Shown in pieces: positions 44,372-58,500 of a DNA stretch of 64,000 nucleotides (position 1 is the stretch's first letter; each line of letters opens with the position of its first letter). Under the pieces are notes generated by a model. The model saw nothing but the letters and a program-made list of their open reading frames with translations, was not told where the DNA came from and made no database searches. Position numbers and translations under genes: made by a program. The DNA lies in NCBI GenBank assembly GCA_033675545.1, contig JAWDGP010001129.1:327501-391500 (forward strand), given 5' to 3'. Source of the stretch: Elysia crispata (Eukaryota; Mollusca; Gastropoda; Plakobranchidae).

Positions 44372-44947
44372 ATGGGACCAGCTGTTGCCGCCGTGTTTTT
44401 CTTGCTGTTCTCCCAGGCGATGAGCTCCCAAATCTGCCAACCGCCCAAGTCTGTGGGTTTGTACTATATGACGGAAACAAATCAAGACATGTACGTGGCC
44501 CAAGACTTCGAGCAGGGCAAGATCCTCGTGGTGAACAGCAACAATGGCCACGATGACGACTGGTCATATGTTGACCTAACAAATAACAGGGTATACGTGA
44601 ATTCTCCTGGTAGTGGATGTCATGTGATGGGATATAGCCACGGTCAAGAAAAAAAGGGGTATGAGCTCTTTTGGGAATGTCTGCCTGATGATGCCAAGCT
44701 CCTGAGGTCAGGAGCCGTTGATTTTTACTTTATGGAACGTCCCGGGATCAATTGGTTGGTTGGTGTGGAACCCATAGCAGAGTCGGAATTTTTCACCATG
44801 CACTTCACCAAATCCGTGCTTGCAGTTTCTTCAGATTTGACTGTTGTGGAACGACAGTCTCCGTCTGGTATCCTGTACCAGTTCTCTGCTGGCATCTCGG
44901 ACCCAACCGTTTTCGACAAAGATCTCTCTGGCTGTGTGGCGGCTTAA
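44372..44947 (+). CDS. EPDR1: Ependymin-related secreted protein
   Basis: A 191-residue protein of the ependymin-related family (secreted, calcium- or lipid-binding glycoproteins first known from fish brain fluid and common in molluscs). I chose the ATG at 44372 (context AAGATGG) because a signal peptide follows at once (GPAVAAVFFLLFSQAMSS, cleavage near residues 19-20); an in-frame ATG at 44330 would place 14 polar residues before it. Four cysteines remain in the mature part (QICQPP, GSGCHV, WECLPD, SGCVAA), as in the family. YVDLTNNRVYV and ISDPTVFD match the family's Tyr-Asp-Tyr-type strand and its C-terminal SDPSVFD motif. No N-glycosylation sequon is seen. The coding region has no intron. 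An AG acceptor at 44307-44308 suggests a spliced 5' UTR. PolyA signals lie at 45167 and 45344. Confidence 0.85.
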   Translation: MGPAVAAVFFLLFSQAMSSQICQPPKSVGLYYMTETNQDMYVAQDFEQGKILVVNSNNGHDDDWSYVDLTNNRVYVNSPGSGCHVMGYSHGQEKKGYELFWECLPDDAKLLRSGAVDFYFMERPGINWLVGVEPIAESEFFTMHFTKSVLAVSSDLTVVERQSPSGILYQFSAGISDPTVFDKDLSGCVAA

Positions 44948-45491
44948 TCTGGTTAGAGACCCTCTTTAGGTATATCATTGCTGTCATGTTAAGTCAATAC
45001 TTATCCTCAAATCTTTCTTTTTCGTTTGTTTGAGAGTGAAATATTAAAATATCTCGATTATAAAACCTGAACAACCAAATGCCTGAATGTGATGATTGAT
45101 TAATATGTTCAGACTAAATGTCGTCGAAAACTTCAACTAGCTCTTTCTATTTTTGGAAAGATTGAAAATAAAAATGAAACTTACTAATTCTGCCGATATA
45201 CTCCGGTCAGTATTTTGTTATATACTCATTCAACCATGTTTTTAGTGAGGTTAAATTTTTGTTAATCGGATATATCAGTTTCACTGTTTAATTTTTAGTT
45301 TTTGAAAGGCACTTTAAGATATCTATTTGCTCTATCTCTTTTGAATAAACATAATTTTTGACACTACACAGTTTTGACTAGCCTTTTTGTTGTTTTGTTG
45401 TTGTTGCTGTTTTTTTTTTTTAAATAAATAATTCTAAATCTCTAAATAATGGAGCTAGGCCAAAAATGAGGACCATCTAACCGAGCATTTT
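44948..45491 (+). other. Ependymin gene 3' UTR and flank
   Basis: AT-rich, with AATAAA at 45167-45172 and 45344-45349 as candidate polyadenylation signals. Confidence 0.5.
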
Positions 45492-45845
45492 TAAACCACA
45501 AGTTAATGAGGACACACAGATGTTCCGACTGAGCAAAAATTTGAATTTTCTGTCTTTTCGTTCGCCGTCTCTAGGGTTGTCCGACATATTAGTTTTGGTC
45601 ACAAGAAACTTCCTTTCTATGACAAAAAGCGTAAAGGGAACACCCTACCAGCCTTTTTCCTGGCCCATATATAAAAAATATACAATTTTCGCGGCTAATT
45701 TTCTACAGAGATATAAGTCGACAGATTTTTCAGGTTTTTCAGGTTTCTCAATACTATATAAAAAAAAATGGAAAAACTATGACAGTTTTATCAAAATCAC
45801 GGCCTGAAATCAACGTCTTTTCGCTACAGATCGAGGTCTTACGAA
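45492..45845. mobile_element. Interspersed repeat, copy 3 (5' fragment)
   Basis: Matches the first 350 bases of 24859-26136 and 37237-38544 (ACCACAAGTTAATGAGGACA onward, with CTGAGCAAAAA and CAAGAAACTTCCTTTC). It is more diverged than the two others and stops short, so it is older or truncated. Confidence 0.7.
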
Positions 45846-46218
45846 ATTATTAATAATAACTGGTGTCATATTTTTAAAAGAAAACCTGAAAATATAATTT
45901 GGACCACGTTCCTGACAAACCATTCAACCTTATTTTGAAGAACTGCAACCAAGTGGTTCCAGTTTTTGTTTTCATCTTCTGAAAAAGCTTGACCTTCCAT
46001 AACCGCCTCAGTTTCTAAACAGAATGAAATGAATGTTAAATAAGTATTTATAATTAAAACATTGGGTCTTCGATGGGATTTTTCTTTATTTCACCAACAT
46101 TTATAATGCAGGTTATTAGACTGTTCCAAATAAAGGAACTATGTATCTAACGTCTATGCATAAAATCGATTCTATACTTTATAACTGACAAGCTTTTTAG
46201 GAATGGATTAGATTACTT
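45846..46218. other. Non-coding stretch
   Basis: Nothing recognised; AT-rich single-copy-looking DNA between the truncated repeat and the satellite array. Confidence 0.4.
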
Positions 46219-47965
46219 CACAAGATGGCGTCAACTATAGTCAACTAGTCGGCGCCCCCATAGAAGAAAAATCTATATTAAGCTTATTTGGGGCATATAT
46301 TGCCAAAAAGATTAATCAACTAGTTGGGTCACTTGTTACTGAATTGATTGAGGTCAGCTAGCAGGGCACCTCTTGAGGAATAGTATATAGTCATATGGTT
46401 GGGGCATGTATTGACAGACTATACAGTTAGCTATTTGAAACACCGATTGATGAACAAAGTATTGTCAGTTAGCTGGGCCAATGATTGACAAACAGACTGT
46501 AGTCAGCTAGTCGTCCACCTATTGGCAAACAGACTAAAAGATTTTAGTCAGCTAGTAGGGCACTTATTGACAAACAGACTGTAGTCAGCTAGTCGTCCAC
46601 CTATTGGCAAACAGACTATAAGATTTTAGTCAGCTAGTAGGGCACTTATTGACAAACAGACTGTGGTCAGCTAGTCGTCCACCTATTGGCAAACAGACTA
46701 TAATCAGCAAGTTGGCACCTATTGAGAAGCAAACTTAAGTCAGCTAGTCAGACACCTATATACAAACAGACCATAGTCAGCTAGTCGGACACTTATTGAC
46801 AAACAGACCATAGTCAGCTAGTTGTTTTGACAAAAGACTATAATCAGCTAGTTGGACACCTATTGACAAACATACTATAATCAGTTACTAGGGCACATAT
46901 TGACAAAGAAAGTATAGTCAGCTAGTCATCATCCTGTTGACAAACAGACTATCGTCAACTAGTAGGGCACCTATTGACAAACATACTAAAGTCCGCTAGT
47001 CGGACACCTATTGATAAACAGACTATAGCCAGCAAGTCGGTTTGACAAACAGGCTATAGTCAGCAGGTCGGACACATTGACAAACAGACTATAGTCAACT
47101 AGTCAGCTTGACAAACAGACTATAGTTAAATTATCGGTTTGACAAATAGACTATAGTCAGCTACTAGGGCACCTTTTGACAAACAGACAATAGTGAGCTA
47201 GTAGGACACCTATTGACAAACATGCCATAGTCAGCTATTCGGACAACTATTGACAAACAGACTATAGTCAGCTAGTAGGGCACCTATTGACAAACATGCC
47301 ATAGTCAGCTATTCGGACAACTATTGACAAACAGACTATAGTCAGCTACTAGGGCACCTTTTGACAAACAGACAATAGTGAGCTAGTAGGACACCTATTG
47401 ACAAACATGCCATAGTCAGCTATTCGGACAACTATTGACAAACAGACAATAGTGAGCTAGTAGGACACCTATTGACAAACATGCCATAGTCAGCTATTCG
47501 GACAACTATTGACAAACAGACTATAGTCAGCTAGTAGGGCACCTATTGATAAACAGATTATAGTCAGATAGGCGGACACCTATTGACAAGCAGACTATAG
47601 TCAGCTAGTCGGACACCTATTGACAAGCAGACTATAGTCAGCTAGTCGGTTTGACAAACAGGCTATAGTCAGCTAGTCGGACAGTTATTGACAAATAGTC
47701 TATAGTCAGCTAGTCGGACAGTTATTGACAAATAGTCTATAGTCAGCTAGTCGGACACCTATTGACAAATAGTCTATAGTCAGCTAGTCGGACAGTTATT
47801 GACAAATAGTCTACAGTCAGCTAGTCGGACACCTATTGACAAATAGTCTATAGTCAGCTAGTCGGACAGTTATTGACAAATAGTCTATAGTCAACTAGTC
47901 GGACACCTATTGACAAACAGACCAACTGTCAGCTAGTCGGAAATCTACTGACGAACAAACTGCCC
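46219..47965. repeat. 37-bp satellite array
   Basis: Roughly 45 monomers of a 37-bp unit, CAGACTATAGTCAGCTAGTC followed by GGACACCTATTGACAAA. GACTATAGTC inside each monomer is a perfect 10-bp palindrome. The left edge (46219-46480) is strongly degenerate. Around 47170-47540 a three-monomer (111-bp) higher-order unit repeats. Near 47680-47900 a two-monomer alternation appears (GGACAGTTATTGACAAA and GGACACCTATTGACAAA). Confidence 0.96.
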
Positions 47966-48660
47966 CTTGACCAGTATCTTAATAACGACTTAGCGAATAA
48001 ACTTTATTTTAACGCACTTATGTTATTTCATAAGAAGAGCGTTCTTTCAGTTCTTGATTAATTTTGCTCTGATTTGAATTTTTTACTCACATTAATATTA
48101 TCAGCCATTAACTGTACGCATTTTCAATGTTTTTTTTTTTAAATATGTTGCGGTATTATGAGCAACAATAAATCTTATTTTTCTGCGTGTGACATAAAGC
48201 TCAAGAGAAGGTCAGTTTGCAAGTAAAAGGATAAAAATTTCATAAGCTTTGTAAGAAGTGATTTGTCTATTTTATAAAACGAAGTTCCATTTCTTCCTAC
48301 CATGTACTCACAAAATCATCCAATATATACGAATGAAATTTTCTAAGTTTTGATCTATCCATTTATGTTGTTACATATACCTGCTGTTCGTTCACGGCGA
48401 TGGTGGTTTTTTTGGTGTTTGAAAGAAATGGAATTTTTAGAAATCAGTGTGTTCCTGGGTTTCTCTGTCTTCTGCTTCGTTGGAAAATGGCGAAAAAAGT
48501 GACTGTAGAAGGGGGACAAACCGGCAAGTTCATAGTTTAATTTAACCGACTTAACATTAATCACTTCTCCATTTAAAAAAAAAAAAGTATAAACAAACTT
48601 CTGACCAATCAGAGGTCAGTGACACTTGTATAATTTTCACGCGTGAATAAACAGGGGGAA
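47966..48660. other. AT-rich non-coding stretch
   Basis: Nothing recognised on either strand. Confidence 0.4.
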
Positions 48661-49015
<355 letters not shown>

Positions 49016-49019
<4 letters not shown>

Positions 49020-49536
49020 CGCTACAGTTTCAAAAAAAATTTCTTTCTTTTTTTTTATGAAAAGATATACTCTTGATATCATTCAACTGAGAACTTTCAA
49101 AACTTGTATTACCATTAAAGCAGAAAGATCAATGAGCACTATTAAGATTAATTTAAATTCATGTAAAAAGTGTATATTATGCATTTTTATATGAATTTTA
49201 TTTAGTTTTTCCCTTTGATCAGCACCTTACATAAAACTTGAACTAACTAGGATATCTGAGAAGTTTTAAATACATTAGATAAACCTAAACGTGAAGCTTT
49301 TCAATAATAATTATTTTTCCTTTTCCAATTCAGAAGTCAGCCTTCCAGGTATTCGGTCTTCTATTCCAGTTTTCAAATTGTCTCACAAAATCAACATCAT
49401 TCTGTTTCAAATAGGCATGAAAAATACCTGATATATAATTTATTAGATCGAATCGCGAGTTTACAGCTAACTTGCTTCTTCTACAAAGCTTTTTGAATTT
49501 TTCTATCTCCTTGCGTTTAAGAGTTTGGTTGCTCCA
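49016..49536. other. AT-rich non-coding stretch
   Basis: No gene recognised. A 73-codon minus-strand frame at 49330-49551 has ordinary composition (KFKKLCRRSKLAVNSRFDLI) but no recognised domain. Confidence 0.35.
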
Positions 49537-49650
49537 AATTTTTAATATCAAATTGCTATTTATCTATGTTTATGGTTTTGAATCAAGCTGTGTAATTTTT
49601 AATATCAAATTGCTATTTATCTATGTTTATGGTTTTGAATCAAGCTGTGT
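49537..49650. repeat. 57-bp perfect tandem duplication
   Basis: Two copies of a 57-bp unit (AATATCAAATTGCTATTTAT to CAAGCTGTGTA), apparently identical, so recent. Confidence 0.92.
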
Positions 49651-50061
49651 ATTTCTTGCTACCTTTCAATTTGTCTCAAGCCGAGGATATTCTCTCTGTC
49701 TTCATGAGGCATATATGTGATTTACTCTCGTGTGAATCTCGTTTTGAATTCTTAAATTCTCCCTTCCTATAAATAATAATTTGATTACAGCATCACCTGT
49801 TTGTGATAATATACATCAAACGCTCACTCTCACCCTCAGGACAGTACAGAACGCACAAAGTAAGGAAAAGCCAAACGGTGGAGAGTGTATTTTCAACTTG
49901 TATTATTCAATAAGAAACTCGAGACGTTCAAGCAACGGAGGGAAGTAAGCAGGCCCGTCATATACACAGTACAGACAGTTCTGGCAGTACAGACAGTCAC
50001 TCGCATTTATAGACACATCTCAGAGGGGCCTAGACTGGGCTATCGTGGTTCATTCAAGACC

Positions 50062-50072
50062 TGAGAGAGAGG

Positions 50073-50162
<90 letters not shown>

Positions 50163-50185
50163 AAGAGAGGGAGCGAGAGAGAGAG
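50062..50185. repeat. (GA)n microsatellite
   Basis: GA run with AAA and GGG interruptions at both edges. Confidence 0.96.
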
Positions 50186-52610
50186 GCACTCATGATATTA
50201 TAAACTGAGTGTGTTGTATGCAGGAAATAAGGTGGGACCAGAGAGGCAAGCTGCAATCTTAGCAAACAAGGTTACATTAGTCGCATGGCTACTAATATAC
50301 AGTTTATTTACTAATGGTGAAATTCATAGCATGGCTGATTATAGATGGTCTCTCATGCTTTATATCTAACAAAGAAATACCAGGCACAGTTGTCATGAAA
50401 AGAAGGTCTGTTTGTTCCAGGTGAGTAGAGAAGTACTTACATTATAGTCAAAGCTCCTACAAAAATCTTCCAACAAAAGCCAAAATGTGTTGCAGGTTAA
50501 TACAAAACACAGAGTCTAGTAAATCTTTTCATCTTCCTCCCCTCCATTTACTCTTTTCTTCAGCTCTTAATGTTTAAATTTTATTTTGGTTGAACACTGT
50601 CCATAAGACGGAAATATAAAAACTCTGAGGCAAAAACAAGAAATAAAAAATAAAAGAACCGTCGTTGTAGTGATATTGAAAGAAAACAATGGAGGTACCT
50701 CAAAAAGCTTTTGCTCTCCTTTTCTCGACCAGATTATATTACCCTGTACATGTGTCTCTTTTTCTTAAATTTTATACAACAGAAAATTAGTGGTTAAACT
50801 GATTAATAAACAAGAATGTTTTCAACTTGATTAGGTTCTGGTTCATTTTTTTGCCACATGCCAAAAAATATGAAGTAAAGATGTTGAAATGTCAGCCTGT
50901 CACATAAAAACAAAAGAATTCTATAACCATGCACCGTTTTCAATATTTGATTAGCTGTGATGTTTCAGAATTCATAACCATGAAATAACATTAGAAGACA
51001 TAAACTTTTTGTTTTATGGATTATTCCTTGCATTTAACATTCAAACTCCATCAATGTAATACTTCAGAGGGCGTTCAATTTCTTTGCAGATGATGTTGAG
51101 GTTAGGTAAAATAGTTAATAAAAATGTCTGATAGGGTATTAAAACTATTCGACCTCTTATTATACTGCTGTAACTGCCACTCTTAAAAAAAAAACAACTT
51201 ATGCTAAAATTTTTTATTTATACCTGCGGTAAATAATGCTCTTCAGAAAAGTTAAGAAATATATATATAAAAAAAAAGTTTTGAAATACAAGAAAGTAAG
51301 CAAGGGGTTATGTGTTTTTAAAGGTCTGTGTGTCTGTGTGTGTTCATTAATATGGGAATAAATGGTACAGGAAGACGTGATTTCTATTGTTTTTCCATAA
51401 CAATACAATCCCATTCATCTCACCACGCTTTGCTCTAACTTTGTAGACTGTAGAAAGCATGCAATGAACACGGCTTGTTGAAAAGAAAAATAATGAGACT
51501 AGCCCATGTTTTTATTTGCTTTTGTTTCACCTCTTATATGAGAAACAACACATGCATGGAGGAGCCAGAAACTTATCAGCAAGTATATTATTACAGAACA
51601 TTCAGAAACCAACAAACTGTTATGGTGCAATATTTTGATCTCTGTGGGCTATGGATTAAAAATAAACAAGTTAAAATTAGTCACTCATTAAAATCTTGGT
51701 GCAGGACTAGGCTGCTCTCAAGATAGGGGCAGAAAATCTACAAATCTCAGTCAAAACAAAGAAAAAATAAAACCAGAGAAGCATTCTCTCTTTCCTCTCA
51801 AGTTAACAGTAAAGCAGAAAGTTGGGAGAACAGCTTTGCATTCTGAAAAAAAAGTTTTTTTTTTTTATAAATCAAAAACTGAATTTCAATAGTGGATAAA
51901 AGCCTTCTTATATGCATTCAGCACTTTAAGAAATTATGGGATAGTATGGGTGCAATGTACAGAAGATGTGAACAATATTTTTATGTATGGGTATTACATT
52001 TCAAGTGTCACTCTCATATTATGGTATCTTTATCAGTCTTCTCTTCAACATAGTCATTACTAATGTTTAACTCCAAATTAAACAAACTTGCAAATGAAGT
52101 AAATAATAGATTACATTAAAATACATGCAAATAAGAGTGTATGCCAATTTGAGACCTGCAGGCATCAACCATCCTAGCACCAGTAGCTAACTGTTGTCAT
52201 ATAGAGTATAGTAATATATATTAGTCCATAAATAATTTTGTGAAATGTTACATTTAATTTGCATCCAGTTGATTAGGAATCGCCATATTTTAGAAAAACG
52301 TTAAAGTGCATTCACTCCATAATAGACTTGATCAATAATCTTACATTCTCTCTTCGAATCTTTGATAAAATGGAAAAAATTTACAAAGAAAAGGAAATAA
52401 TCAAATCAAATTGAATATGAAAATTAAGTAAATCTAAAATATATATGCATATTTGTTTAGGTTTGAAAATATAGAAATTCAAAATACTAACTATTGCACG
52501 TAACAACTACCAGATGCTTAAGTGATTCAAACTTAGGTATATAAGAATGTTATTTTTCAGCTGAACTGAATTCAAGTTACATGCAGAATAAAAAAAATAG
52601 AAATTATTAT

Positions 52611-52642
<32 letters not shown>

Positions 52643-55425
52643 CTGGTTATAAAAAATCTTAGCTGGTCTAAAAAACTTAAAAGTCACAAGCTTTTTAGGA
52701 AAACATTTTGCTTGGATGAACTAACAATAAAAAACTTAAATTTATGAAAAAAAAAATGTCATGACTGCAGCTTTTCTATAAATATTTTACAAACGCTTTT
52801 TTTTACATACTTCTAAATTCGAAAGTTAACACAGGTATGTGCATTCAGTTATTATATTAATCTTCACGTGTTTAAGTTACAACAAATGAGAAATAAAATT
52901 TAGTGAAATATTATTTACATAAATAGTGGCTAAAACAGCTTCTCAGGCAAACATGGTAAAGACGTAGCATATACTGAACCCTAAATGTAAACTCCTAATT
53001 TTAAAAAAAATTGAACAAAATCAGCTAAACAGACCTCAATCATCTTCTGCGCCAGACATTTTTATTATGAGTAAAATCTCCTCGCCCTGATATATGCAGA
53101 CCACAATAGTAGGTATTGAGAGTCTGAATCAACTTTGACAACTAAATCGTTAAAATTCACTTCAATTAGTTTTAGATTGTGATTTACCATTACAGCGTTC
53201 AATAACTTGGCTCAATACACTGATTACTTTAATAGATTGATGATAACATTGAACTGAGCACAAAGAATTGTGGTTATATTTCATTGAAGTAAGAAATGGA
53301 AGACAAAAAATATTGGAGAAATACTACAAAGTCTGCAGGAAAGAGCATGAGTTTTACTCTTTCAATCGCAAAAGTGTGACGGTGGCTATGATAAAACACA
53401 TCAGATTTATCTTTTTTGTCCTGGTGCACCAGAGCAAACACTAGGAAAAAAACATACACATATGAAAATCAAATAAATTACTAAAAAAATCTTGCTGAGC
53501 TAGAGGAGAAAATCAAATTTAACAACCACACTGCAAACCAGCGAAAGCTTTGCTTGCCGTGATTAATACTTTTTTAAGCTCTGTTGAGCCTTTGCTTTCC
53601 AATGTGGAAAGAGTTTCTAAAATGCTCAAAGGAATAATTTACAAAGCAAAGACCATTAAATACAATAACAAACCCAGTGAAATAGTGTCACTGTGTTAGA
53701 TGGCTTAAGAATTCAATATGTCTTGCTAACAGGCATTCTCTCAAACAGAACATAATATTTACAGGTAAAAACTCTTCATAAATAACTTAAGCAAATTTAT
53801 ATGAATACATCTCAATAACTGATACATTTATATTTATATATACTATGATTTGCATACTTTTGTTAAATACCAGCCTGCTCAGCTTTGCAATGATGATTTT
53901 CATTGAGTGGTTCACAGGATTTGAGATTCTCTCCTGTTTGATCTATCTATTAGTCCTCATCTGGAACTTGTATCATCTTTGAGACCAAAGATTTTCACAA
54001 CTTATCAGGCTATCCCAAATAAAGTTGTGTGCTTTGAATAGTCGAACTACAGAAACATATATACTGCCGTGAAAAATGCTGCAAGGTCTTGAAATCATGA
54101 AATGTAAGAGAAGATTGAGAATCAAAATACTCTCATGTCTTCATAGGTTACTTTCAAAGCAACACTTGGCTACTACTGTCCATCAGTCTTGCTATTTATT
54201 TTTGGATAGAATTATATGAGATGCATCTAAAAGATATTTTGATCATCATCTTACTTTCATGAGCATAATTTTATATACTTCCCTTTTATTATACAGTCAG
54301 TGGAACACAACTTATTTCATAACTATGACATTATCTGGAGAAATGTACGTATGACTATGTGTGTGATTTATGCTTCGATACGACCAGACCTCAGACATAA
54401 TCAATGCTCTTTGAGCAGGACTAGCTAAGGATTAAAACACACTTAGTTCGATTTACACACCATGGATTTCTATAGTTCTTTATTATTGTTCCTGTCAGGT
54501 TTTAACCGAATTCAACCTGCTCGAAGTTGCTTTCACTTTACACAGAGCCAGTGGGACGGAAGATGAGATTTTTTTCATTCGTTTCGGGAGAAGAGTTCAG
54601 CTTGCAATGTTGAAGCTTTGCTCTGTCCAATAGCACTACAGTCTGGTAAACAACTAACACTCTGAGGATAAAAATATATATTTATGTATATAAAATTTTT
54701 TTTGGTCTTTAATATGAACTCTACGTAATAGTTACTTATTGCAAACAACTTTTCCAATACAATAATGTATTAGAAGAAAAGTGGAACTGAGGAAAAACAC
54801 AGAAACACACTGAACACAGACAACTGAAGAAAATAAATTAATTTTCAAATAAGTTTCTTTTAATTTATTCTAATACTCACAGCAATTTGCAGACAAAATG
54901 ACAGTGTCTTAAAAATAAAAATAAGTTATCAATATCATGACAATTTTTGTATCAATTTTCCAATTACCTGTTTTGTAAATGAGAATAGTGCATTACTTTA
55001 CACAGGGAAATAACTATAGATTTTCAAAGCACATCATCAAAATTACATGCCTCCACCATGTACATAAAGCAAATTTTTACTAAGGCAGCAAGAATGATCA
55101 ATAACAATTCAGTGTACCGACAGTATCAATGGCTGATTTTAAAGTTTGCAGTAGTTGGGCAAAAGGTATAAAAACTTAACTTACTTTTTACAGAGGTATT
55201 TTCCATTTGTAGAAGCTCAAGAATGCTATAAAAATTTCATTTAATCTTAAAAATTTTACCATTATGGACATTTTCCAGAGCTCCTCAGCTATTTACATAA
55301 GAGGTCAGAGTATAACCTGCCTCTGGGGGCTACAGGAAACATGCTGGGTGATAGCGCAAAATGTAGGGAGAACATCAGGAGAAATCTTCTTCCTGCGATA
55401 AAATTGATAGCAATACTAACTCACA
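50186..55425 (-). other. AT-rich non-coding, probable SORBS 3' UTR and flank
   Basis: About 5.2 kb directly downstream of the SORBS stop codon with no recognisable gene and no large tandem repeat, unlike the repeat-dense DNA beyond it. TTTATT words (AATAAA on the minus strand) occur at several places, such as 51213-51218 and 54195-54200. Where transcription ends cannot be told from the sequence. Confidence 0.4.
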
Positions 55426-55594
55426 TCATATCTTCTGCACATAATTTCCTGGGAAGGTTCCAAACTGTCCTGATCTGGCTGATGTTCCGACATACCAGCC
55501 ATCATCACACCGCTCCATAACAAAGACCTCATCTCCTTCTCTCAGCTCCAGTTCGTCTTCACTCTGTGGCCGATAGGCGTAAACAGCACGGTAC
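55426..55594 (-). CDS. SORBS1: SORBS terminal exon, SH3-3
   Basis: Encodes [20 protein letters not shown] through [12 protein letters not shown] and stop (55426-55428). The whole third SH3 domain is in one exon, and the protein ends right after it, as in vertebrate SORBS. The match to vertebrate [20 protein letters not shown] is very close. Confidence 0.97.
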
Positions 55595-58500
55595 CTGCAC
55601 ATCCATGTTACAAAAGATGTTATATTATATTACAAGATACTGTGCAAGGTATTAAGTTCTACACGTGCCCAGACACCAGGCATATGTGAAGATTTTCAGG
55701 TCAGGGGGCTACTTCAATGCAGCTAATAAAAAAAAATTGTATGAATATTAAAAGTAGTCAATACTTTTGTCATGAAAAAAGGTTTCAAAGCATAATTTTC
55801 TTCATCCTTCTTCAGACATGTTTTTCTGAATTTTCTAAAGTCATTTCATTTGAAAAAAAAATTATCAAAATGCAGAGTTCAGTCATTACCCCATGATTCT
55901 CCCAGTTAAAAAAGATAAAATTTATTGCTGCCTTCCACTGAAAAAAAATGCACAAAAGGAAGAAAAAATTAAATGGGGAAAAACCAGAAACTAAAAAATC
56001 ACCTCTGTAGAGCTAGATCATCATCTGCTACTCTATGGTCTGGCCTAGTTTGCCTGCTCAAAGTGTTGGATGTTGCAGACGTCACAATGTTTATATTTGA
56101 TTGAGGCATCGGTGCTGCCGATACAGAAGTGCCTGACGATGAGAGTGACCTCCCATGCCGGTCAAAAGTCGAGCCCAGGGATCCTGACACAGGGCTGATA
56201 GGGCCTTTGTGACCGTAGATCTTCAGCTCAGGAGAGCGGACAGACTGTGGCTGCATGTCAAACACTGACTGACCATCATACTGGAACCGACTGCTGGATG
56301 GGTTATTGATGCCGTTGTTGTATGCATAACTGTTATTGCTGCTACCACCTCCACTGAAACTCTGCGAGGACAATGAGTTGTATGGTTGCTGCTGCTGACG
56401 GTACGGTGCATATGTTGAAGAGCTTGGTTGGCTTGAGAAAGCACTTGGTGAGGGTTGTGGGGGTGGAGTAGGGGGCTCAATGCTGACTGGTGACAGCATC
56501 TCTGGTGTTCCTGGAGTTAGAAGAAACGAGGAAATTTAAATCATATTTTAAAGGGAAAACACCTGAGACAAGTATTTCACAACTCTTGTTTACCAACAGA
56601 AATAAATAGAATGACATTAATGGTTATTATGTTTAACAGTTTCAAAGTGTTATTGGGGGGGGAAACAAAGATCAACTCGAAGCTTAAGCATGAATAAAGA
56701 GAAATAAAATAAAAGAAAATAAATCCACAGCTGTCTTTATTCTTGATATATGCTTTCAAAAATACAAACTACCTTCAATTAATCATCACAGAAACCTGTT
56801 AAAGGTACTAAAAATATCAGGAAGGCAGGATTTCTAGATTATCATTGTATTTATTTTATGATATATGTCAGTGTGCATGGATTTTATATTCTATAATCAG
56901 AAATTTATCTTATATACAGGGGAGGAAACAATCAAACTATGTGCTATATGAACAAGTCTTACTTTCAGATTCATTTAGGCATGACATGAAAAAACTATAG
57001 ACTTATCAATTTACTCTCTTCCTCAATTTTTGTTTGTAAGAATGCTTCATTTTATGCAACTTATTAGTTGTAACAACATTGTAATATACTATTTGACAGA
57101 ATTGTAAGCTTGCAACATTCAGTTTTACATGATAACTTCAATTAAACACTGTTTCAGAAGCTGAAAAGGTTAGTCACCCACACTCAATCCCCCAAAGTAT
57201 TAATGCATCAGAGCTGATTCTGCTCTAAATAGATAGACCTATGTATACCACAGCTTTCCTTCAGCATAAGCTTGAAGCCTTTCCACGTCATACTTACCTG
57301 TCATGGGTGTCGTGATGACTGATGGTGCTGGCGTGATGAGTGGTGTTGACGGCTCCCTCAGAATCTCGACATAACTTGTTGGGAAAATGCCCTGCCGTCC
57401 ATGGATTCGACCCTCACACCAGTTCTCGTCTACGTGTCGGAGTAGTGTTAGAAGCTCACCCTAAAAGTATAAGGAAAGGTTAATAAAAAAGGTTTATTAC
57501 ACTTATTAAAGTAATATTTGCTGTGGAAGTGTGGACAGGAAGATAAAGTGTGGGGGTACAGATGGTAAATTTAGGTTGTTTAAGATGTGTTTGATAAATT
57601 TAAAGTAAGCATTCAGATATACATTAGAAAAATATCGATAAATCATAAGAATTTTGCTCTGTGCTGAATATGCAATCAGGATAGATTAGTTGGCTCACAC
57701 AGATATGAAAAAATTATACAGCCATATATATATAATAAAACTCTTATTTGCTGTTTAAGCTTTTTCACTAATTAGGTTGCAACCATCATACTCAAATTGT
57801 GTCAGAAAGTTGTCGAAATGTTCTAGGATATATCATAATTCCTTGATCACTTCCCCAAAAATTTTTCTTAGCCTTAGAATCTATGGTCCACCAAGCCGAC
57901 AATATTTGTTTGGCAAAAAAAGAGGATTTTGGGTTTGTTTAGGAAACAAATGAATCAAGTGTGAAGAACAACTTTAATTTAATTCTCATCTCAGTAGAGT
58001 TTGGGCTTTCCCACAGAGACAAGATGAGTTCTGGTTTAAGGTCTGGTTTTAACTTCAAGAAACAACGTTTAACTAGGGTACCTAGATGGTAGGTGCTACA
58101 TATCAATAGTGATGATTCAATATATGCTCTGGGTTGCACGTATAAGTGAAAAGGAGTTAAATGACTGTCTCCTTTCTTAACTCATATTGCAAAACATGTC
58201 TATGGGATTCATCTAGCCTCCATACAAGATTCAGCTTACATATAAAAAAATGTTCTACCATTTCCTTACCATAATATATGCTGCAAAGACCAGGTTAGAA
58301 TCAAGACAAAGTTAACAGCAAAGGCGGCAAACCTTACCTTCTTGAGGGAGAGCTCTACTGCTGACTGTCCTGTAAAGTTGTACTTCGCCTTGGCCTGACC
58401 CTCAGCGTCCATCGCTGCGGATTGAGCGGCCTCGATAGAGGTCAGCACCTTAGGAGAATGGAGGAGTTAGGTTTTCTCAAAGTTTCTGGTATGTCAAAGA

